Counted from the first letter of the stretch, positions 32,840-43,529 are shown. The stretch is 64,000 nt of DNA from Desulfuromonadaceae bacterium (GCA_028712075.1 JAQTQX010000017.1:1-64000), one strand, 5' to 3'. A program made the numbers and translations. Notes: a model not told the origin generated them from the sequence alone.

Positions 32840-33982
32840 ATGACAGTTTTATATGCAATCATAGTATTGGGTGTGTTGATTTTTGTCCACGAGCTTGGTC
32901 ACTTTCTGCTGGCAAAACTGATGGGAGTCAGTGTCGAAAAATTCTCCCTCGGCTTTGGTCCCAAACTGATCGGCAAGAAAATAGGCGAAACGGAATATCT
33001 CCTTTCCGCCTTTCCTCTCGGTGGTTATGTCAAAATGTTCGGAGAAGGCGGCTTCATTGAAGGGGGCGATATTCATACCACCGGTGGTGTTGACAATGCC
33101 CCGGCCGAGGAAGTTCCCCTCGACACGCTCAGGGAACTGACAGAGGAAGAGAAAACCCGTTCCTTCGCCCATAAGCCGGTGCTGGCGCGGATTGCTATTG
33201 TCATTGCCGGCCCGGTATTTAACCTGCTCTTTGCCTGGCTGATCTTTATCGTACTCTGCATGGTCGGTGTGCCGACGGTGACTACAAAAATCGGTGACGC
33301 ACTCAAGGACAAACCTGCAGCAAAGGCAGGGATGCAAAAAGGTGACGTCATTACCTCCATCAACAACACACCGATCAACCGGTGGGAACAGATCGCCGAT
33401 GGCGTAGCATCAAGTAAAGGACAGCCGCTTGTCCTGATAGTCAGGCGGGAGGCCAAAGAGATTTCGTTCACCATTACGCCGGAACCGCGTGTTTCAAAAA
33501 ACCTGTTCGGTGAAAAAATCAACTCCTATGCCATTGGCGTTGCGTCAGCCGGTGAGGTGGTCACAGAACACTTCGGGCCGATTCAGGCAATTGTCAAGGG
33601 GAGCGAACAGACTATCAAAGTCATTGACCTGACCTTCATGTCACTGGTGAAAATGGTCCAGCGTGTTGTGCCGATGGACAGCGTCGGCGGTCCGATCATG
33701 ATAGCCAAAATGGCCGGTGAAATGGCCGATGCAGGCAGTTCGAGCTTTCTGGCATTTATGGCACTGCTCTCAATCAACCTTGGCGTATTGAACCTGCTTC
33801 CGGTGCCGGTGCTTGATGGCGGTCATCTGCTGTTCTTCTTCATGGAACTGGTGTTCCGGCGACCGGTGCCGCAAAAAGTACGGGAATATGCGCAACAGAT
33901 CGGCATGGTTCTGTTGTTGGGCCTGATGATTCTGGCCTTTTATAACGACATCATCAGGTATTTTGTCAACAGCCAGGGATGA
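32840..33982 (+). CDS. rseP: RIP metalloprotease RseP
   Basis: A 380-residue site-2 membrane protease. The zinc motif VHELGHFLLAKL is in the first membrane helix near residue 16, and the second ligand region NLLPVPVLDGGHL near 322. One PDZ domain (KAGMQKGDVITSINNTPINRWEQI near 165) is visible, whereas E. coli RseP has two. An acidic linker (PAEEVPLDTLRELTEEEK) lies between the zinc helix and the second membrane segment. It degrades anti-sigma factors and signal peptides. ATG 32840 overlaps the dxr stop region. Confidence 0.94.
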   Translation: MTVLYAIIVLGVLIFVHELGHFLLAKLMGVSVEKFSLGFGPKLIGKKIGETEYLLSAFPLGGYVKMFGEGGFIEGGDIHTTGGVDNAPAEEVPLDTLRELTEEEKTRSFAHKPVLARIAIVIAGPVFNLLFAWLIFIVLCMVGVPTVTTKIGDALKDKPAAKAGMQKGDVITSINNTPINRWEQIADGVASSKGQPLVLIVRREAKEISFTITPEPRVSKNLFGEKINSYAIGVASAGEVVTEHFGPIQAIVKGSEQTIKVIDLTFMSLVKMVQRVVPMDSVGGPIMIAKMAGEMADAGSSSFLAFMALLSINLGVLNLLPVPVLDGGHLLFFFMELVFRRPVPQKVREYAQQIGMVLLLGLMILAFYNDIIRYFVNSQG

Positions 33983-33984
33983 CG

Positions 33985-34683
33985 ATGAAGATCCTTGCGA
34001 TAGATACGTCGACATCGCTGGCGTCCATTGCTATAGCAATAGACGAACGTGTCGTTGCCGAATCCCTGGTTAATACTGATCGTACACTGTCTGCCCGCCT
34101 GATTCCCGAAATCGAGCGAATGCTGGCAACGGCAGGACTGACGGCCGCCGACATCGACCTCTTTGCTTCCACCATCGGTCCCGGCTCTTTTACCGGCGTC
34201 AGAGGCGGCGTTGCGACGATTCAGGGACTGGCTCTGGCGACCGGTAAACCATGCACCGGATTTTCATCGCTTGCCGTGCTGGCCATGAATTTTTCTCTTT
34301 CAAACACGTTAATCTGCCCGATGCTCGATGCACGAAAAAACGAAGTATATGCCGCATTATATGACTGTTCTTCCTCTATCCCCAACGCACATATCAAAGA
34401 CTGCGTGCTGCCCCCTGCGGCATTCTTAAATCTGATTGCTACACTGACCGATCAGCCGGTCATTTTCCTCGGCGATGGCGCACTGCGCTTCAGCGAACTT
34501 ATCGCCCAGCGACTGGGCAGCCAAGCAATGTATGCACCCTACCCTTTCAATTCTCCTCATGCTGCAAACGGAGCCCTGCTGGCGCTGCACGCCTTCCGGC
34601 ACGGTCAATTGCTCGAACCATCACAACTGCTGCCGGTCTATCTGCGCGCATCTGATGCAGAAATAAATCGCGCTAAAGGATAG
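33985..34683 (+). CDS. tsaB: tRNA threonylcarbamoyladenosine biosynthesis protein TsaB
   Basis: A 232-residue ASKHA-fold partner of TsaD in making the t6A base of tRNAs reading ANN codons. Typical start KILAIDTSTSLASIAI and the motif TIGPGSFTGVRGGVATIQGLA near residue 70. ATG 33985 has AGGG 6 bases upstream; an ATG two codons earlier overlaps the rseP stop and is also possible. Follows rseP in the run. Confidence 0.93.
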   Translation: MKILAIDTSTSLASIAIAIDERVVAESLVNTDRTLSARLIPEIERMLATAGLTAADIDLFASTIGPGSFTGVRGGVATIQGLALATGKPCTGFSSLAVLAMNFSLSNTLICPMLDARKNEVYAALYDCSSSIPNAHIKDCVLPPAAFLNLIATLTDQPVIFLGDGALRFSELIAQRLGSQAMYAPYPFNSPHAANGALLALHAFRHGQLLEPSQLLPVYLRASDAEINRAKG

Positions 34684-34730
34684 CCCTGTTAGTAAGCTGT
34701 CGCGTGTACTCCGCTGAAAAGGAACCCTCT

Positions 34731-36188
34731 ATGAAACACATTTTACCCGTACTGCTGGCACTTTTCATGTTCAGTTTTTTTTCGGGCACTTCTCACGCAG
34801 CCCTGTTAAAAATCCATGTCGCCGCATTCACTGTCACTGGAGCTTCCAACAGCGATGAGCTCAAACTGACACTGCAGGGTATTCTGACATCCCGTCTGGA
34901 TCCGGAGCTGATCCAACTCGTCGAAAAACCTGATCAGGCTGAAATTCTGATTACCGGAAACTATGCGCAGTTTGGTAACATGTTCAGCCTGGATGCGCGT
35001 ATCAAAACCAAGCGAGATGGCAGTTTGACCACGGTTTTTGAACAGGGCGAAACACAGGCGGATGTGATTCCGGCAATGGGCCGCCTGGCGCAGAAGATTG
35101 ATGCCAAACTCCTCCAAAACCAGGCACTGGTGAAACTGCCGTCCAACACCACTACAGCGCTACCGTCAGGCACACAGGATACCTGCGTAATCCTGTCCGG
35201 CCAGTCTACCAAGAGCGGCCCCGATAGTTGGTCAAGCGCCCCGCTCGCGGGAGTTCCCAACAGTATCGCCACAGGACTTACCCGATCATCAGGAGAACGG
35301 GAACTGTTTATCGCAAGTGAAAATGCTATACGCGCATACCTTAAGGGGAACAATCTCCGGTTGATTGCAGAAACGATCATACCCGCCCCCGCAAAAATCC
35401 TTGCACTTGACTCGGCAGACCTTGATAAGGATGGCACACTGGAACTTTACGTTACCATCACAACCAGCGGTATACCCGCTTCCCGGGTATACCGGCTTGA
35501 CGGGTCCGGATTCAAATCAGAGGCTGAAAATCTGCCGTGGTTTTTTCGTGGTATCGGCAGTGATTTTGCTTCCCGAACGATCTATGCTCAGGAACTGCAG
35601 GCTGATGGGAAATTCTATGGGGACGTCAAAAAAATTGCCCTATCAGAAGGCACATTGACCACAACCGGTTCTCTGAAGCTTCCCCGCGCGGGAAATATCT
35701 TCAACTTTAACCAATTGACTGACGCAGCAGGAAAACAGCATTATGTCGTACTGAATGAGGACCGCTACCTTGTCGTTTACTCATTCGATGGCAATGAAGA
35801 GTGGCGGAGCAGTGACAAATTTGGTGGTTCGGAAAGTTTTTTCAGCCATGAATCGCATGAGCATATACGGTCGAGCAGAGACAGCGTCAGCAGGACGTTT
35901 CTAGAGCAGAGAATTTCAATGATAAAGGACGGAACTGTGTTTGTGCCCGCAAACGAGAGTTCATTAAGTTTCGGTACTATCAGGAATTATAACAAGTACT
36001 CCCTGTTTGCGTTTGAGTGGACCGGCACCGTACTCAAGGAAAAATGGCGCTCCCGCCCGGCATCCGGGTATCTTGCCGATTACGTGTTCGATCAGGCTGC
36101 AGGAGAGGTGCTGTTGCTTGAGCGGGTGAAAAGTCCCGGATTGTTCGCCGATGGAGTGACAGTTCTCACCATTAGCAGCATCGACTAG
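34731..36188 (+). CDS. Exported FG-GAP/VCBS-like beta-propeller protein
   Basis: A 485-residue protein with a signal peptide (ILPVLLALFMFSFFSGTSHA). The N-terminal ~120 residues look like the domain that assembles amyloid-like or curli-related scaffolds (LKIHVAAFTVTGASNSDELK, then QAEILITGNYAQFGNMFSLDARI). The rest resembles a repeat propeller: DSADLDKDGTLELYVTI is an FG-GAP calcium-binding-type loop (DxDxDG). AAAAGGAA precedes ATG. It is co-oriented 47 bases after tsaB. Precise role unknown; an outer-surface or periplasmic scaffold is inferred. Confidence 0.7.
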   Translation: MKHILPVLLALFMFSFFSGTSHAALLKIHVAAFTVTGASNSDELKLTLQGILTSRLDPELIQLVEKPDQAEILITGNYAQFGNMFSLDARIKTKRDGSLTTVFEQGETQADVIPAMGRLAQKIDAKLLQNQALVKLPSNTTTALPSGTQDTCVILSGQSTKSGPDSWSSAPLAGVPNSIATGLTRSSGERELFIASENAIRAYLKGNNLRLIAETIIPAPAKILALDSADLDKDGTLELYVTITTSGIPASRVYRLDGSGFKSEAENLPWFFRGIGSDFASRTIYAQELQADGKFYGDVKKIALSEGTLTTTGSLKLPRAGNIFNFNQLTDAAGKQHYVVLNEDRYLVVYSFDGNEEWRSSDKFGGSESFFSHESHEHIRSSRDSVSRTFLEQRISMIKDGTVFVPANESSLSFGTIRNYNKYSLFAFEWTGTVLKEKWRSRPASGYLADYVFDQAAGEVLLLERVKSPGLFADGVTVLTISSID

Positions 36189-36400
36189 TGCCTATCGTGC
36201 CATGGGTTTCAGCTCCAGACCGTTCACAGGTTTTCTGATTGCCCGCTCCGCAGCGACTCTTGCATACCAGATGGCTGGTCATCGGCTGGCAGATGTATGA
36301 CCTGACTAACAGCCCGCTCGCACTTTCTGGATATACCTTTTTCTGAAACTTCTGCTGAGAGAACGGCTGCACGCCGAATAAATATTTTTACCAATTGACA

Positions 36401-36428
36401 TTGCATATTGACATGTCCCTGTTATACT
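36401..36428 (+). promoter_or_regulatory. Candidate promoter of sucCD
   Basis: TTGCAT (36401-36406) and TATACT (36423-36428) with a 16-base spacer. Two TTGACA hexamers (36395 and 36408) are close but badly spaced to any -10 box. The predicted start is about 25 bases before the sucC ATG. Confidence 0.5.
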
Positions 36429-36458
36429 TCTCCAAAATATTTCGCTGGAGGGTGCACC

Positions 36459-37616
36459 ATGAATATTCATGAGTATCAGGCCAAGGAAATTCTCAGCAGT
36501 TACGGCATTCCCATTCCTCGGGGACGCGTTGCTCTGACTTCCGATCAGGTCGAACGAGCCGCAAAAATGATGGGGGGGCGCTGCGTTGTCAAAGCGCAGA
36601 TTTACGCCGGAGGCCGCGGCAAGGCTGGCGGCGTCAAACTGGTGCACTACCCGGAGCAGGCTCAGGAGTATGGCAAGGATCTGTTCGGTCGTACTCTGGT
36701 CACCAACCAAACCGGCCCGCAGGGGCTAAAGGTTCGCCGCATTCTTGTCGAGGAGGCGGTTGAGATCGCTCGCGAATTTTATCTTTCAATTACTCTGGAC
36801 CGCGAAAGCTCCCGCTATATTCTGATTGCCTCAGCCGAGGGGGGGATGGATATCGAGGAGGTTGCCAACAAAAGCCCCGAGAAAATCCACACACTCCCCA
36901 TCGATCCACTTACCGGCATGCGCCCGTACCAGGCCCGCAAGATTGCGCTGGCGCTGGGTCTGACCGGGACTATCTGCGAGGACTGTGTGGAGCTGATCAT
37001 GAATCTCTACCGTGCCTGCCAGGAGAAGGACTGTGCGCTCGTAGAAATAAATCCGCTGGTAGTCACCAAGGCCGGCTGGCTGATGGCAATGGATGCCAAG
37101 ATAACCTTTGACGACAACGCCGTTTTCCGTCACCGCGAATATCCTGATATGATGGATTATTCCCAGCTTGATCCGCTTGAAATCACTGCCGGCAAATATG
37201 ATCTCGCCTACATCAAACTGACCGGCTCCATCGGCTGTCTGGTCAACGGCGCCGGTCTGGCCATGGCCACACTGGATGTACTCAAAGAGTGCGGCGGCGA
37301 ACCGGCCAACTTTCTGGACGTTGGGGGGGGGGCTACCCGTGAAAAGGTCGCCGAGGCATTCCGGATCATTCTGCAGGACCACGATGTCAAAGGGATTTTT
37401 GTCAACATCTTTGGCGGTATCATGCGGTGCGACGTCATTGCCCACGGCATTATCGAAGCGGCCAGTGAAGTCAACTGCACTCTGCCGATCGTCGTCCGAA
37501 TGGATGGCAGTAAGGTCGAAGAGGGCAAAAAACTCTTGCGAGAATCAGGCCTAAACGTTCAGGTTGGCAACAACCTTGGCGATGCTGCCGGTAAAATTGT
37601 GAAGATGCTCGGATAG
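36459..37616 (+). CDS. sucC: Succinyl-CoA ligase (ADP-forming), beta subunit
   Basis: A 385-residue ATP-grasp subunit that, with SucD, interconverts succinyl-CoA and succinate with substrate-level phosphorylation. Motifs: [43 protein letters not shown] and [25 protein letters not shown] is 6 bases before ATG. 32 bases separate it from sucD. Confidence 0.97.
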   Translation: MNIHEYQAKEILSSYGIPIPRGRVALTSDQVERAAKMMGGRCVVKAQIYAGGRGKAGGVKLVHYPEQAQEYGKDLFGRTLVTNQTGPQGLKVRRILVEEAVEIAREFYLSITLDRESSRYILIASAEGGMDIEEVANKSPEKIHTLPIDPLTGMRPYQARKIALALGLTGTICEDCVELIMNLYRACQEKDCALVEINPLVVTKAGWLMAMDAKITFDDNAVFRHREYPDMMDYSQLDPLEITAGKYDLAYIKLTGSIGCLVNGAGLAMATLDVLKECGGEPANFLDVGGGATREKVAEAFRIILQDHDVKGIFVNIFGGIMRCDVIAHGIIEAASEVNCTLPIVVRMDGSKVEEGKKLLRESGLNVQVGNNLGDAAGKIVKMLG

Positions 37617-37648
37617 TTTCACATCATTAATCCATACGGAGAGAAGCC

Positions 37649-38578
37649 ATGTCCATACTGCTCAATAAACACTCAAGAATACTTGTTCAGGGCATCACCG
37701 GCCGTAGCGGTCTGTTTCATACGCAGCAGTGCCGCGAATACGGGGCCAATATTGTGGCCGGCGTCACCCCGGGCAAAGGCGGCATCCATATTGAAGGGAT
37801 ACCGGTTTTCAACACCGTTGCCGAAGCGGTCAAATATACGGAAGCCAATGTTTCGATGATCTTCGTACCACCACCCGGGGCTGCCGATGCGATCCTTGAA
37901 TCCATTGACGCCGGTATCGAGCTTGCGGTCTGCATCACCGAAGGAATTCCTGTTCGCGATATGGTTCCGGTCAAGGCCATTCTGCAAGGGAGCAGAACCC
38001 GCCTGGTCGGCCCGAATTGTCCCGGAGTCATTACTCCCGGCGAATGCAAGGTCGGCATCATGCCGGGGCATATCCATAAAAAAGGGAAAATCGGCGTTGT
38101 TTCCCGTAGCGGCACCCTGACCTATGAGGCGGTCAAGCAGTTGACCGATGTCAGCCTCGGCCAATCCACCTGCGTCGGTATTGGCGGCGATCCGATCATC
38201 GGTATGAATTTTATCGATGTGCTGACCCTATTCAACCAGGATCCGGATACCGAAGGTGTGTTCATGATCGGAGAGATCGGCGGCGGCGCTGAAGAAGCGG
38301 CCGCTGAATGGATCAAGAAAAACATGAAAAAACCGGTGGCAGCCTTTATTGCCGGAGTTACGGCCCCTCCGGGCAAACGGATGGGACATGCCGGCGCTAT
38401 CATCACAGGCGGCAAAGGAAAAGCTGAAGATAAAATCCGCACCCTGCAGGAATGCGGGGTCGTGGTTTCTACAAGTCCGACCAGCATGGGAGAGGCGATG
38501 CTTGAGGCACTGAAAACTTTTGGCGCAGCTGCACCAAAAGCGGCTGCCAATTCTGCGGTGAAAAAGAGTAAAAAGTAG
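37649..38578 (+). CDS. sucD: Succinyl-CoA ligase (ADP-forming), alpha subunit
   Basis: A 309-residue subunit that binds CoA and carries the phospho-histidine. Motifs: [41 protein letters not shown], and the active-site region [12 protein letters not shown] (His phosphorylated). The C-terminal ~20 residues (an Ala/Lys tail) make it longer than the usual ~290. ATG 37649 has GGAGAG upstream. Confidence 0.97.
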   Translation: MSILLNKHSRILVQGITGRSGLFHTQQCREYGANIVAGVTPGKGGIHIEGIPVFNTVAEAVKYTEANVSMIFVPPPGAADAILESIDAGIELAVCITEGIPVRDMVPVKAILQGSRTRLVGPNCPGVITPGECKVGIMPGHIHKKGKIGVVSRSGTLTYEAVKQLTDVSLGQSTCVGIGGDPIIGMNFIDVLTLFNQDPDTEGVFMIGEIGGGAEEAAAEWIKKNMKKPVAAFIAGVTAPPGKRMGHAGAIITGGKGKAEDKIRTLQECGVVVSTSPTSMGEAMLEALKTFGAAAPKAAANSAVKKSKK

Positions 38579-38732
38579 CATTCGTATGGCATTAATCTAC
38601 ACCGGGGCATGCTGTCAGTATTCCCCCGCTTTTTTGTCTGAATTATGAAACATAACCAGTCCGTCATTCACTGAAATTATGTAAAATTTTTCGACACACC
38701 ACAGATTGTACGAGGAAGCCAGCACTCTGCAT

Positions 38733-38766
38733 AAAAAAAGGCGCCCAGCAAGGGCGCCTTTTTTTG
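38733..38766. terminator. Bidirectional terminator between sucD and the PEP-CTERM gene
   Basis: AAAAAGGCGCCC, AGCA loop, GGGCGCCTTTTTTT. Placed between two convergent genes; both strands have T-runs. Confidence 0.9.
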
Positions 38767-38794
38767 TTCAACTATTTGCTTGCTACAACACCTG

Positions 38795-39625
38795 TTACTT
38801 CCTGATCCTTCTCCGAATAAAACCTGCACCAATGAGGCCTGCACCAAACAGGGCAATTGTGGAAGGTTCGGGAACAGGAGCAGGGGCTGCACAGTAATCG
38901 ATATGCAACTCGGACGATAAAATTTCAAAGTCTTGCGAACCGTTTCTTAATCTGACTATGTAGTCATTGTCATAAAGAGCCGCAAAACTTACATCGAAGC
39001 TGCCATTGCTCTCCTCATCCTTGACGCTTATGTCGTACCATTTTGTGCCGCCTTCCAGCCAAACTGATGCCGGTGTCGATGATTCTGCATCTTTATTCTT
39101 TAAGCAACTCAGGTCAAAGGAAAATGTTTTTTCGTCATCATCATTTGTTTCCCTACCGTCAGCATCCTTTTTCTTCGAATGCTCTCTGTCGTTATTGTCC
39201 TTATCCTTATCATCATCATTATGCTTTTCCCTCTCATCATCACCATAAGTTTTATGGGAATCATCGAGATTGGTTTTAAAATTTACCAGTTTGATAACCA
39301 GTGAGGCGTTGAAAATTCCGTCCGGCGCTACTAGCGGATCGAAGGTAAACTTGTGGACCCAGTTCACGTAATCACCGGTATTGGCAAGAATATTAACATT
39401 TCCTCCGCCATACCCGGGATCAGAGCCATTCACCAGCAAACGTCCCTCAGGAGAAGAACTTCCGGTAAAATCTTCGATTCCATTTGCTAAAAACCTGATC
39501 GTATCCGTTATGTGGCCTTCTCCTGCGGTACATTTCGAATCAGTTTCCGGCGAGCACGCATAAGAAACTGCCGTCATGCTAACAACAAGCAATAATGAAG
39601 CGACAAGTGAGGTAATGGCTTTCAT
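38795..39625 (-). CDS. PEP-CTERM sorting-domain protein
   Basis: A 276-residue exported protein. It has a signal peptide (ITSLVASLLLVVSMTAVSYA) and a C-terminal sorting signal of VPEPSTIALFGAGLIGAGF followed by basic RRRIRK. This is the substrate signal of exosortase, which cleaves it and anchors or secretes the protein, often into exopolysaccharide. The middle is low-complexity and charged: about 40 residues of Asp, Lys, Asn and Glu (DDDKDKDNNDREHSKKKDAD), which could bind cations. ATG 39625 has AAGGAG upstream. No exosortase is encoded in the window. A sigma-54-like site precedes it. Confidence 0.85.
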   Translation of the reverse strand: MKAITSLVASLLLVVSMTAVSYACSPETDSKCTAGEGHITDTIRFLANGIEDFTGSSSPEGRLLVNGSDPGYGGGNVNILANTGDYVNWVHKFTFDPLVAPDGIFNASLVIKLVNFKTNLDDSHKTYGDDEREKHNDDDKDKDNNDREHSKKKDADGRETNDDDEKTFSFDLSCLKNKDAESSTPASVWLEGGTKWYDISVKDEESNGSFDVSFAALYDNDYIVRLRNGSQDFEILSSELHIDYCAAPAPVPEPSTIALFGAGLIGAGFIRRRIRK

Positions 39626-39935
39626 GTAAACTCCTTCAAAATATAGTCGGTTCACATATTCAATGTTTGTGCCAGTTTATGTAACACACTGATTGTAATC
39701 AGTATTGATTATTCAGCTGACTTCTTGAAAACTGTTATAAAGCAGAGTGTAAAATTATTCGACAGAAAGAAACATATGTGCTCACGCAACCAGCTCACAC
39801 TTATCTGCTTCATCAATACGCAGCCGGAAGATGCAATCAAACCACAAAATATTGTTCCCCTACCCTTTCCTTGACACCATATATTGTCGTAATGCATAAT
39901 TCAACCTCATTGACTTTGCTTGGAGGCACCACTGC
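39626..39935. other. Divergent intergenic region, PEP-CTERM gene / dnaE
   Basis: 310 bases, AT-rich. It holds the sigma-54-like site at 39659-39674 reading leftward. GGAGG at 39921 is the ribosome-binding site of dnaE, 9 bases before its ATG. No small gene or RNA recognised. Confidence 0.45.
39659..39674 (-). promoter_or_regulatory. Possible sigma-54 promoter of the PEP-CTERM gene
   Basis: On the minus strand TGGCACAAACATTGAA: a perfect -24 TGGCAC and a -12 region TTGA with GA instead of the invariant GC, 10 bases after the GG. It is 34 bases before the ATG. PEP-CTERM genes in other bacteria are often controlled by the sigma-54 regulator PrsR. The -12 mismatch lowers confidence. Confidence 0.35.
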
Positions 39936-42900
39936 ATGGAAACGCCCTGCACCCCTGAAATAATGACTCTTTCATCCTTCGTCCATCTCCATGTTCACAC
40001 CCAATATTCCCTACTCGACGGTGCCATCCGTTTTGATGACCTGATAACCAAAACCAAAGAGCACAACGCGCGGGCAGTTGCGATAACCGACCATGGCAAT
40101 ATGTTCGGTGCAGCAGAATTTTTCATCAAATGCTCGAAAGCCGGCATCAAACCGATCATCGGCTGCGAGCTCTATCTCGCCCCGGAATCGCGCTTCTCCC
40201 GGGATGCCAAGGGGATATCCGATGCGGCCTATCATCTGATCTTACTCTGTGAAAACATGCAGGGATACAAGAACCTCTCCTACCTGACTTCCGCAGGTTA
40301 CAAGGAAGGCTTTTACTACCGCCCACGCATTGACCGCGAGCTGCTTGCCGGACGCTCAGAGGGGTTGATCGCCATGTCGGCCTGCCTCAAAGGAGAAGTT
40401 GCCATGCAGTGCGGTCGCGGCAAAATGGAAGACGCCATCGCCACCGCCCGCTGGTACAGTGAACTGTTCCCTGACCGTTATTATATCGAATTGCAGGAGA
40501 ACACTATCCCGGAGCAGGATGTTGTCAACAAACGTCTCATGGAGGTTGCAGCAGAACTGAAACTGCCGCTGGTGGCAACCAACGACTGTCACTACCTGAA
40601 TCGGGAGGACGCACGCGCGCACGAAGTACTGCTCTGCATCCAGACCGGAAAGACCATGGACGATCCGACCCATATGAAATTTTCCGTCGATGAGTTCTAT
40701 GTAAAGTCACCGGAAGAAATGTCACGGGCCTTTTCCTATGCCCCCGAAGCCGTCAGCAATACTCTGGCCATTGCCAACCGGTGCTGCTTCGAACTGCCGA
40801 TTGACGGCAAAACCTATTACTTCCCTCACTTTGACCCGCCCGAAGGGCAGAACCATGATGACATGCTGCGAGATTTGGCTTCCGAAGGGCTCAAAGAACG
40901 CATGACCACCATTCTGGCCAAATACCCCGCCATGACGTTGGAACAGCAGCAAGGGTACTTCAACCGTCTGGAAATCGAGCTCGACTGCATCCGCGACATG
41001 AAATTCCCCGCCTATTTCCTGATTGTTTCCGATTTTATCCGCTGGGCCAAAAGCAGAGGGATTCCGGTTGGTCCAGGCAGGGGTTCAGCTGCCGGGTCGC
41101 TGGTTGCGTACGCCATCAAGATCACCGATCTCGACCCTCTTCCCTACAACCTGCTGTTTGAGCGTTTCCTCAACCCTGAACGTATTTCCATGCCTGATAT
41201 CGACGTTGACTTCTGCCAGGACCGACGTGGAGAAGTCATTCAGTATATGGTCGAGAAGTACGGGCGCGACCGAGTGTGCCAGATCATCACCTTCGGGACT
41301 ATGGGGGCAAAGGCGGCAATACGCGATGTCGGGCGGGCACTCAACATGACATACGGTGACGTTGACCGGATTGCCAAACTGATTCCGGATGATCTCAAGA
41401 TGACTCTGGCCAAGGCTCTGTTGCAGGAGCCTCAATTAAAGGAAATGGCTGATTCCGACCCGAAGGTGAGGGACCTGCTCGACACCGCCCTCTGTCTGGA
41501 AGGGCTGACGCGCCACGCATCAACACATGCCGCCGCTGTCGTGGTGGCGCCGGACAAGTTGGAAGAATTTCTACCGCTTTACAAGGATCAGAAAACCGAT
41601 TCGATTAATACTCAATATTCGATGAAATACGTAGAGCTGGTCGGCTTGGTCAAGTTCGATTTTCTCGGGCTTAAAAACCTCACCGTCATTGAGAATGCCG
41701 TCAAACTGGTGCGTGAAGGAAAAGATCCCCAGTTCGATATCACCGCACTTAAAGACGATGACCAGGCAAGTTATGAGCTGATCAGCGCCGGCAACACCAC
41801 CGGGGTGTTCCAGCTTGAGTCAAGCGGCATGAAAGAGATGCTGATCAAACTGAAGCCTTCCTGTTTCGAGGATATCATCGCCGCCTGCGCTCTCTACCGA
41901 CCAGGGCCACTCGGTTCCGGAATGGTGGATGATTTCATCGACCGCAAACATGGCCGCAAAGAGGTGGTGTACGACTTGCCGCAGCTTGAGCCGATCCTCA
42001 AGGACACCTATGGGGTTATTGTTTACCAGGAACAGGTCATGCAGATTTCCCGCACACTTGCCGGCTACTCACTTGGCCAGGCCGACCTGCTGCGCCGTGC
42101 CATGGGCAAGAAAGATGACAAGGAGATGACCCGTCAAAAAGGGCTCTTTCTTGAAGGTGCCAGGGCAAACAACCTCGATCCGAAAAAAGCTGAAGCGATT
42201 TTCGATCTAATGCATAAATTTGCCGAGTACGGCTTCAACAAATCTCACTCAGCAGCGTATGCACTGATTGCCTATCAGACCGCCTATTTGAAAGCGCACT
42301 ATCCGGTCGAATTCATGGCAGCCCTCCTGACTTGCGATATGGACAGCACCGACAAAGTAATCAAGAACATCAGCGATTGTCGTGAACAGGGTTTAGAGGT
42401 GCTGCCGCCTGACATCAACACATCCGGATTGTCCTTCACCGTTTTCGGCACCTCAATGCGCTTCGGCCTAGGAGCTGTCAAGAACGTCGGTTCCGGCGCT
42501 ATCGAAGCCATTTTGGAAGCACGCAAAGAAGAGGCGTTTAGCAGCCTGTACGACTTTTGCGAACGGGTTGACCTTCGACGGGTAAACAAAAGAGTGATCG
42601 AATCACTGATCAAATGCGGGGCCTTTGATTCGACCGGTGCTGCACGCTCCGCCCAGATGGAAGGGCTGGAGACTGCAACCAGTTATGGTCAGAAAATCCA
42701 GGAAGAAAAAACCAGCGCCCAGGTATCACTGTTCGGCACTGAAGAAGTCGCACGTGGAAACAGTACCGGCGGCATGAAGCTTCCCGCTATAGCAGAATGG
42801 CATGACAAGGAAAAACTGGCCTTCGAGAAAGAAGCGCTCGGTTTTCTGATTACCGGCCACCCTATGGATCGCTATGTCGATGACATCAAACGCCTCAGCA

Positions 42901-43493
42901 ACACCAGCATTGCCGATATGGTAGAACTGCCTGACGGGAGCGAAGTAAGAATCTGCGGCATCGTTGCCGCTTTGAAGGAAATCACAACAAAAAAGGGTGA
43001 CCGAATGGGCTTTGTCACCATTGAGGATTTGACCGGTTCAGTTGAAATTACTGTTTTTTCCGACATCTATGCGACCACTTCGATGCTGCTGAAATCAGAT
43101 GATCCACTTCTCGTAGTCGGCAAACTTGAGAAGGGGGAAAAAGGATGCAAGGTACTGGTCATGAAGGGGGGCGAGGAGAATAACGGCAAACGGTTTCAGC
43201 GGGATCGCGGCCCAGCCGGAGATATCAAACTGCTCGCCGAAGCCCGGGCCCAAACGACGAAAAAAGTATCTTTCCTCCTGAAAGCTGAAAAAACGCCGAT
43301 TGAACACATTGCCCTGCTTAAGGAAATTGTACAACGACATCCGGGAACAGTTCCGGTCTGTGTCCAGTTTTTGATACCGGAGCGGAGTCGTTCTCTCATG
43401 CCCCTCGCACCAGAAATGAACGTTGCAGCAAGTGATGATTTAAGGCTGGAAGTGGAGCGCCTGTTAGGGTATAATGCCGCACTTTTTGAATGA
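39936..43493 (+). CDS. dnaE: DNA polymerase III alpha subunit
   Basis: An 1185-residue replicative polymerase. The N-terminal PHP domain starts FVHLHVHTQYSLLDGA and retains most metal ligands. The catalytic triad is in GPGRGSAAGSLVAYAI and PDIDVDFCQDRRGEV (near residue 420), and a third Asp in VKFDFLGLKNL. The helix-hairpin-helix and OB-fold DNA-binding parts follow (VRICGIVAALKEI near 1000). DnaE1 length. It begins a co-directional run with accA, rluB, corC and lnt, an order common in this group of bacteria. Confidence 0.97.
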   Translation: METPCTPEIMTLSSFVHLHVHTQYSLLDGAIRFDDLITKTKEHNARAVAITDHGNMFGAAEFFIKCSKAGIKPIIGCELYLAPESRFSRDAKGISDAAYHLILLCENMQGYKNLSYLTSAGYKEGFYYRPRIDRELLAGRSEGLIAMSACLKGEVAMQCGRGKMEDAIATARWYSELFPDRYYIELQENTIPEQDVVNKRLMEVAAELKLPLVATNDCHYLNREDARAHEVLLCIQTGKTMDDPTHMKFSVDEFYVKSPEEMSRAFSYAPEAVSNTLAIANRCCFELPIDGKTYYFPHFDPPEGQNHDDMLRDLASEGLKERMTTILAKYPAMTLEQQQGYFNRLEIELDCIRDMKFPAYFLIVSDFIRWAKSRGIPVGPGRGSAAGSLVAYAIKITDLDPLPYNLLFERFLNPERISMPDIDVDFCQDRRGEVIQYMVEKYGRDRVCQIITFGTMGAKAAIRDVGRALNMTYGDVDRIAKLIPDDLKMTLAKALLQEPQLKEMADSDPKVRDLLDTALCLEGLTRHASTHAAAVVVAPDKLEEFLPLYKDQKTDSINTQYSMKYVELVGLVKFDFLGLKNLTVIENAVKLVREGKDPQFDITALKDDDQASYELISAGNTTGVFQLESSGMKEMLIKLKPSCFEDIIAACALYRPGPLGSGMVDDFIDRKHGRKEVVYDLPQLEPILKDTYGVIVYQEQVMQISRTLAGYSLGQADLLRRAMGKKDDKEMTRQKGLFLEGARANNLDPKKAEAIFDLMHKFAEYGFNKSHSAAYALIAYQTAYLKAHYPVEFMAALLTCDMDSTDKVIKNISDCREQGLEVLPPDINTSGLSFTVFGTSMRFGLGAVKNVGSGAIEAILEARKEEAFSSLYDFCERVDLRRVNKRVIESLIKCGAFDSTGAARSAQMEGLETATSYGQKIQEEKTSAQVSLFGTEEVARGNSTGGMKLPAIAEWHDKEKLAFEKEALGFLITGHPMDRYVDDIKRLSNTSIADMVELPDGSEVRICGIVAALKEITTKKGDRMGFVTIEDLTGSVEITVFSDIYATTSMLLKSDDPLLVVGKLEKGEKGCKVLVMKGGEENNGKRFQRDRGPAGDIKLLAEARAQTTKKVSFLLKAEKTPIEHIALLKEIVQRHPGTVPVCVQFLIPERSRSLMPLAPEMNVAASDDLRLEVERLLGYNAALFE

Positions 43494-43529
43494 TAATGAC
43501 ATATTTTCAGTACGTTGAGAGGTGTTTAT

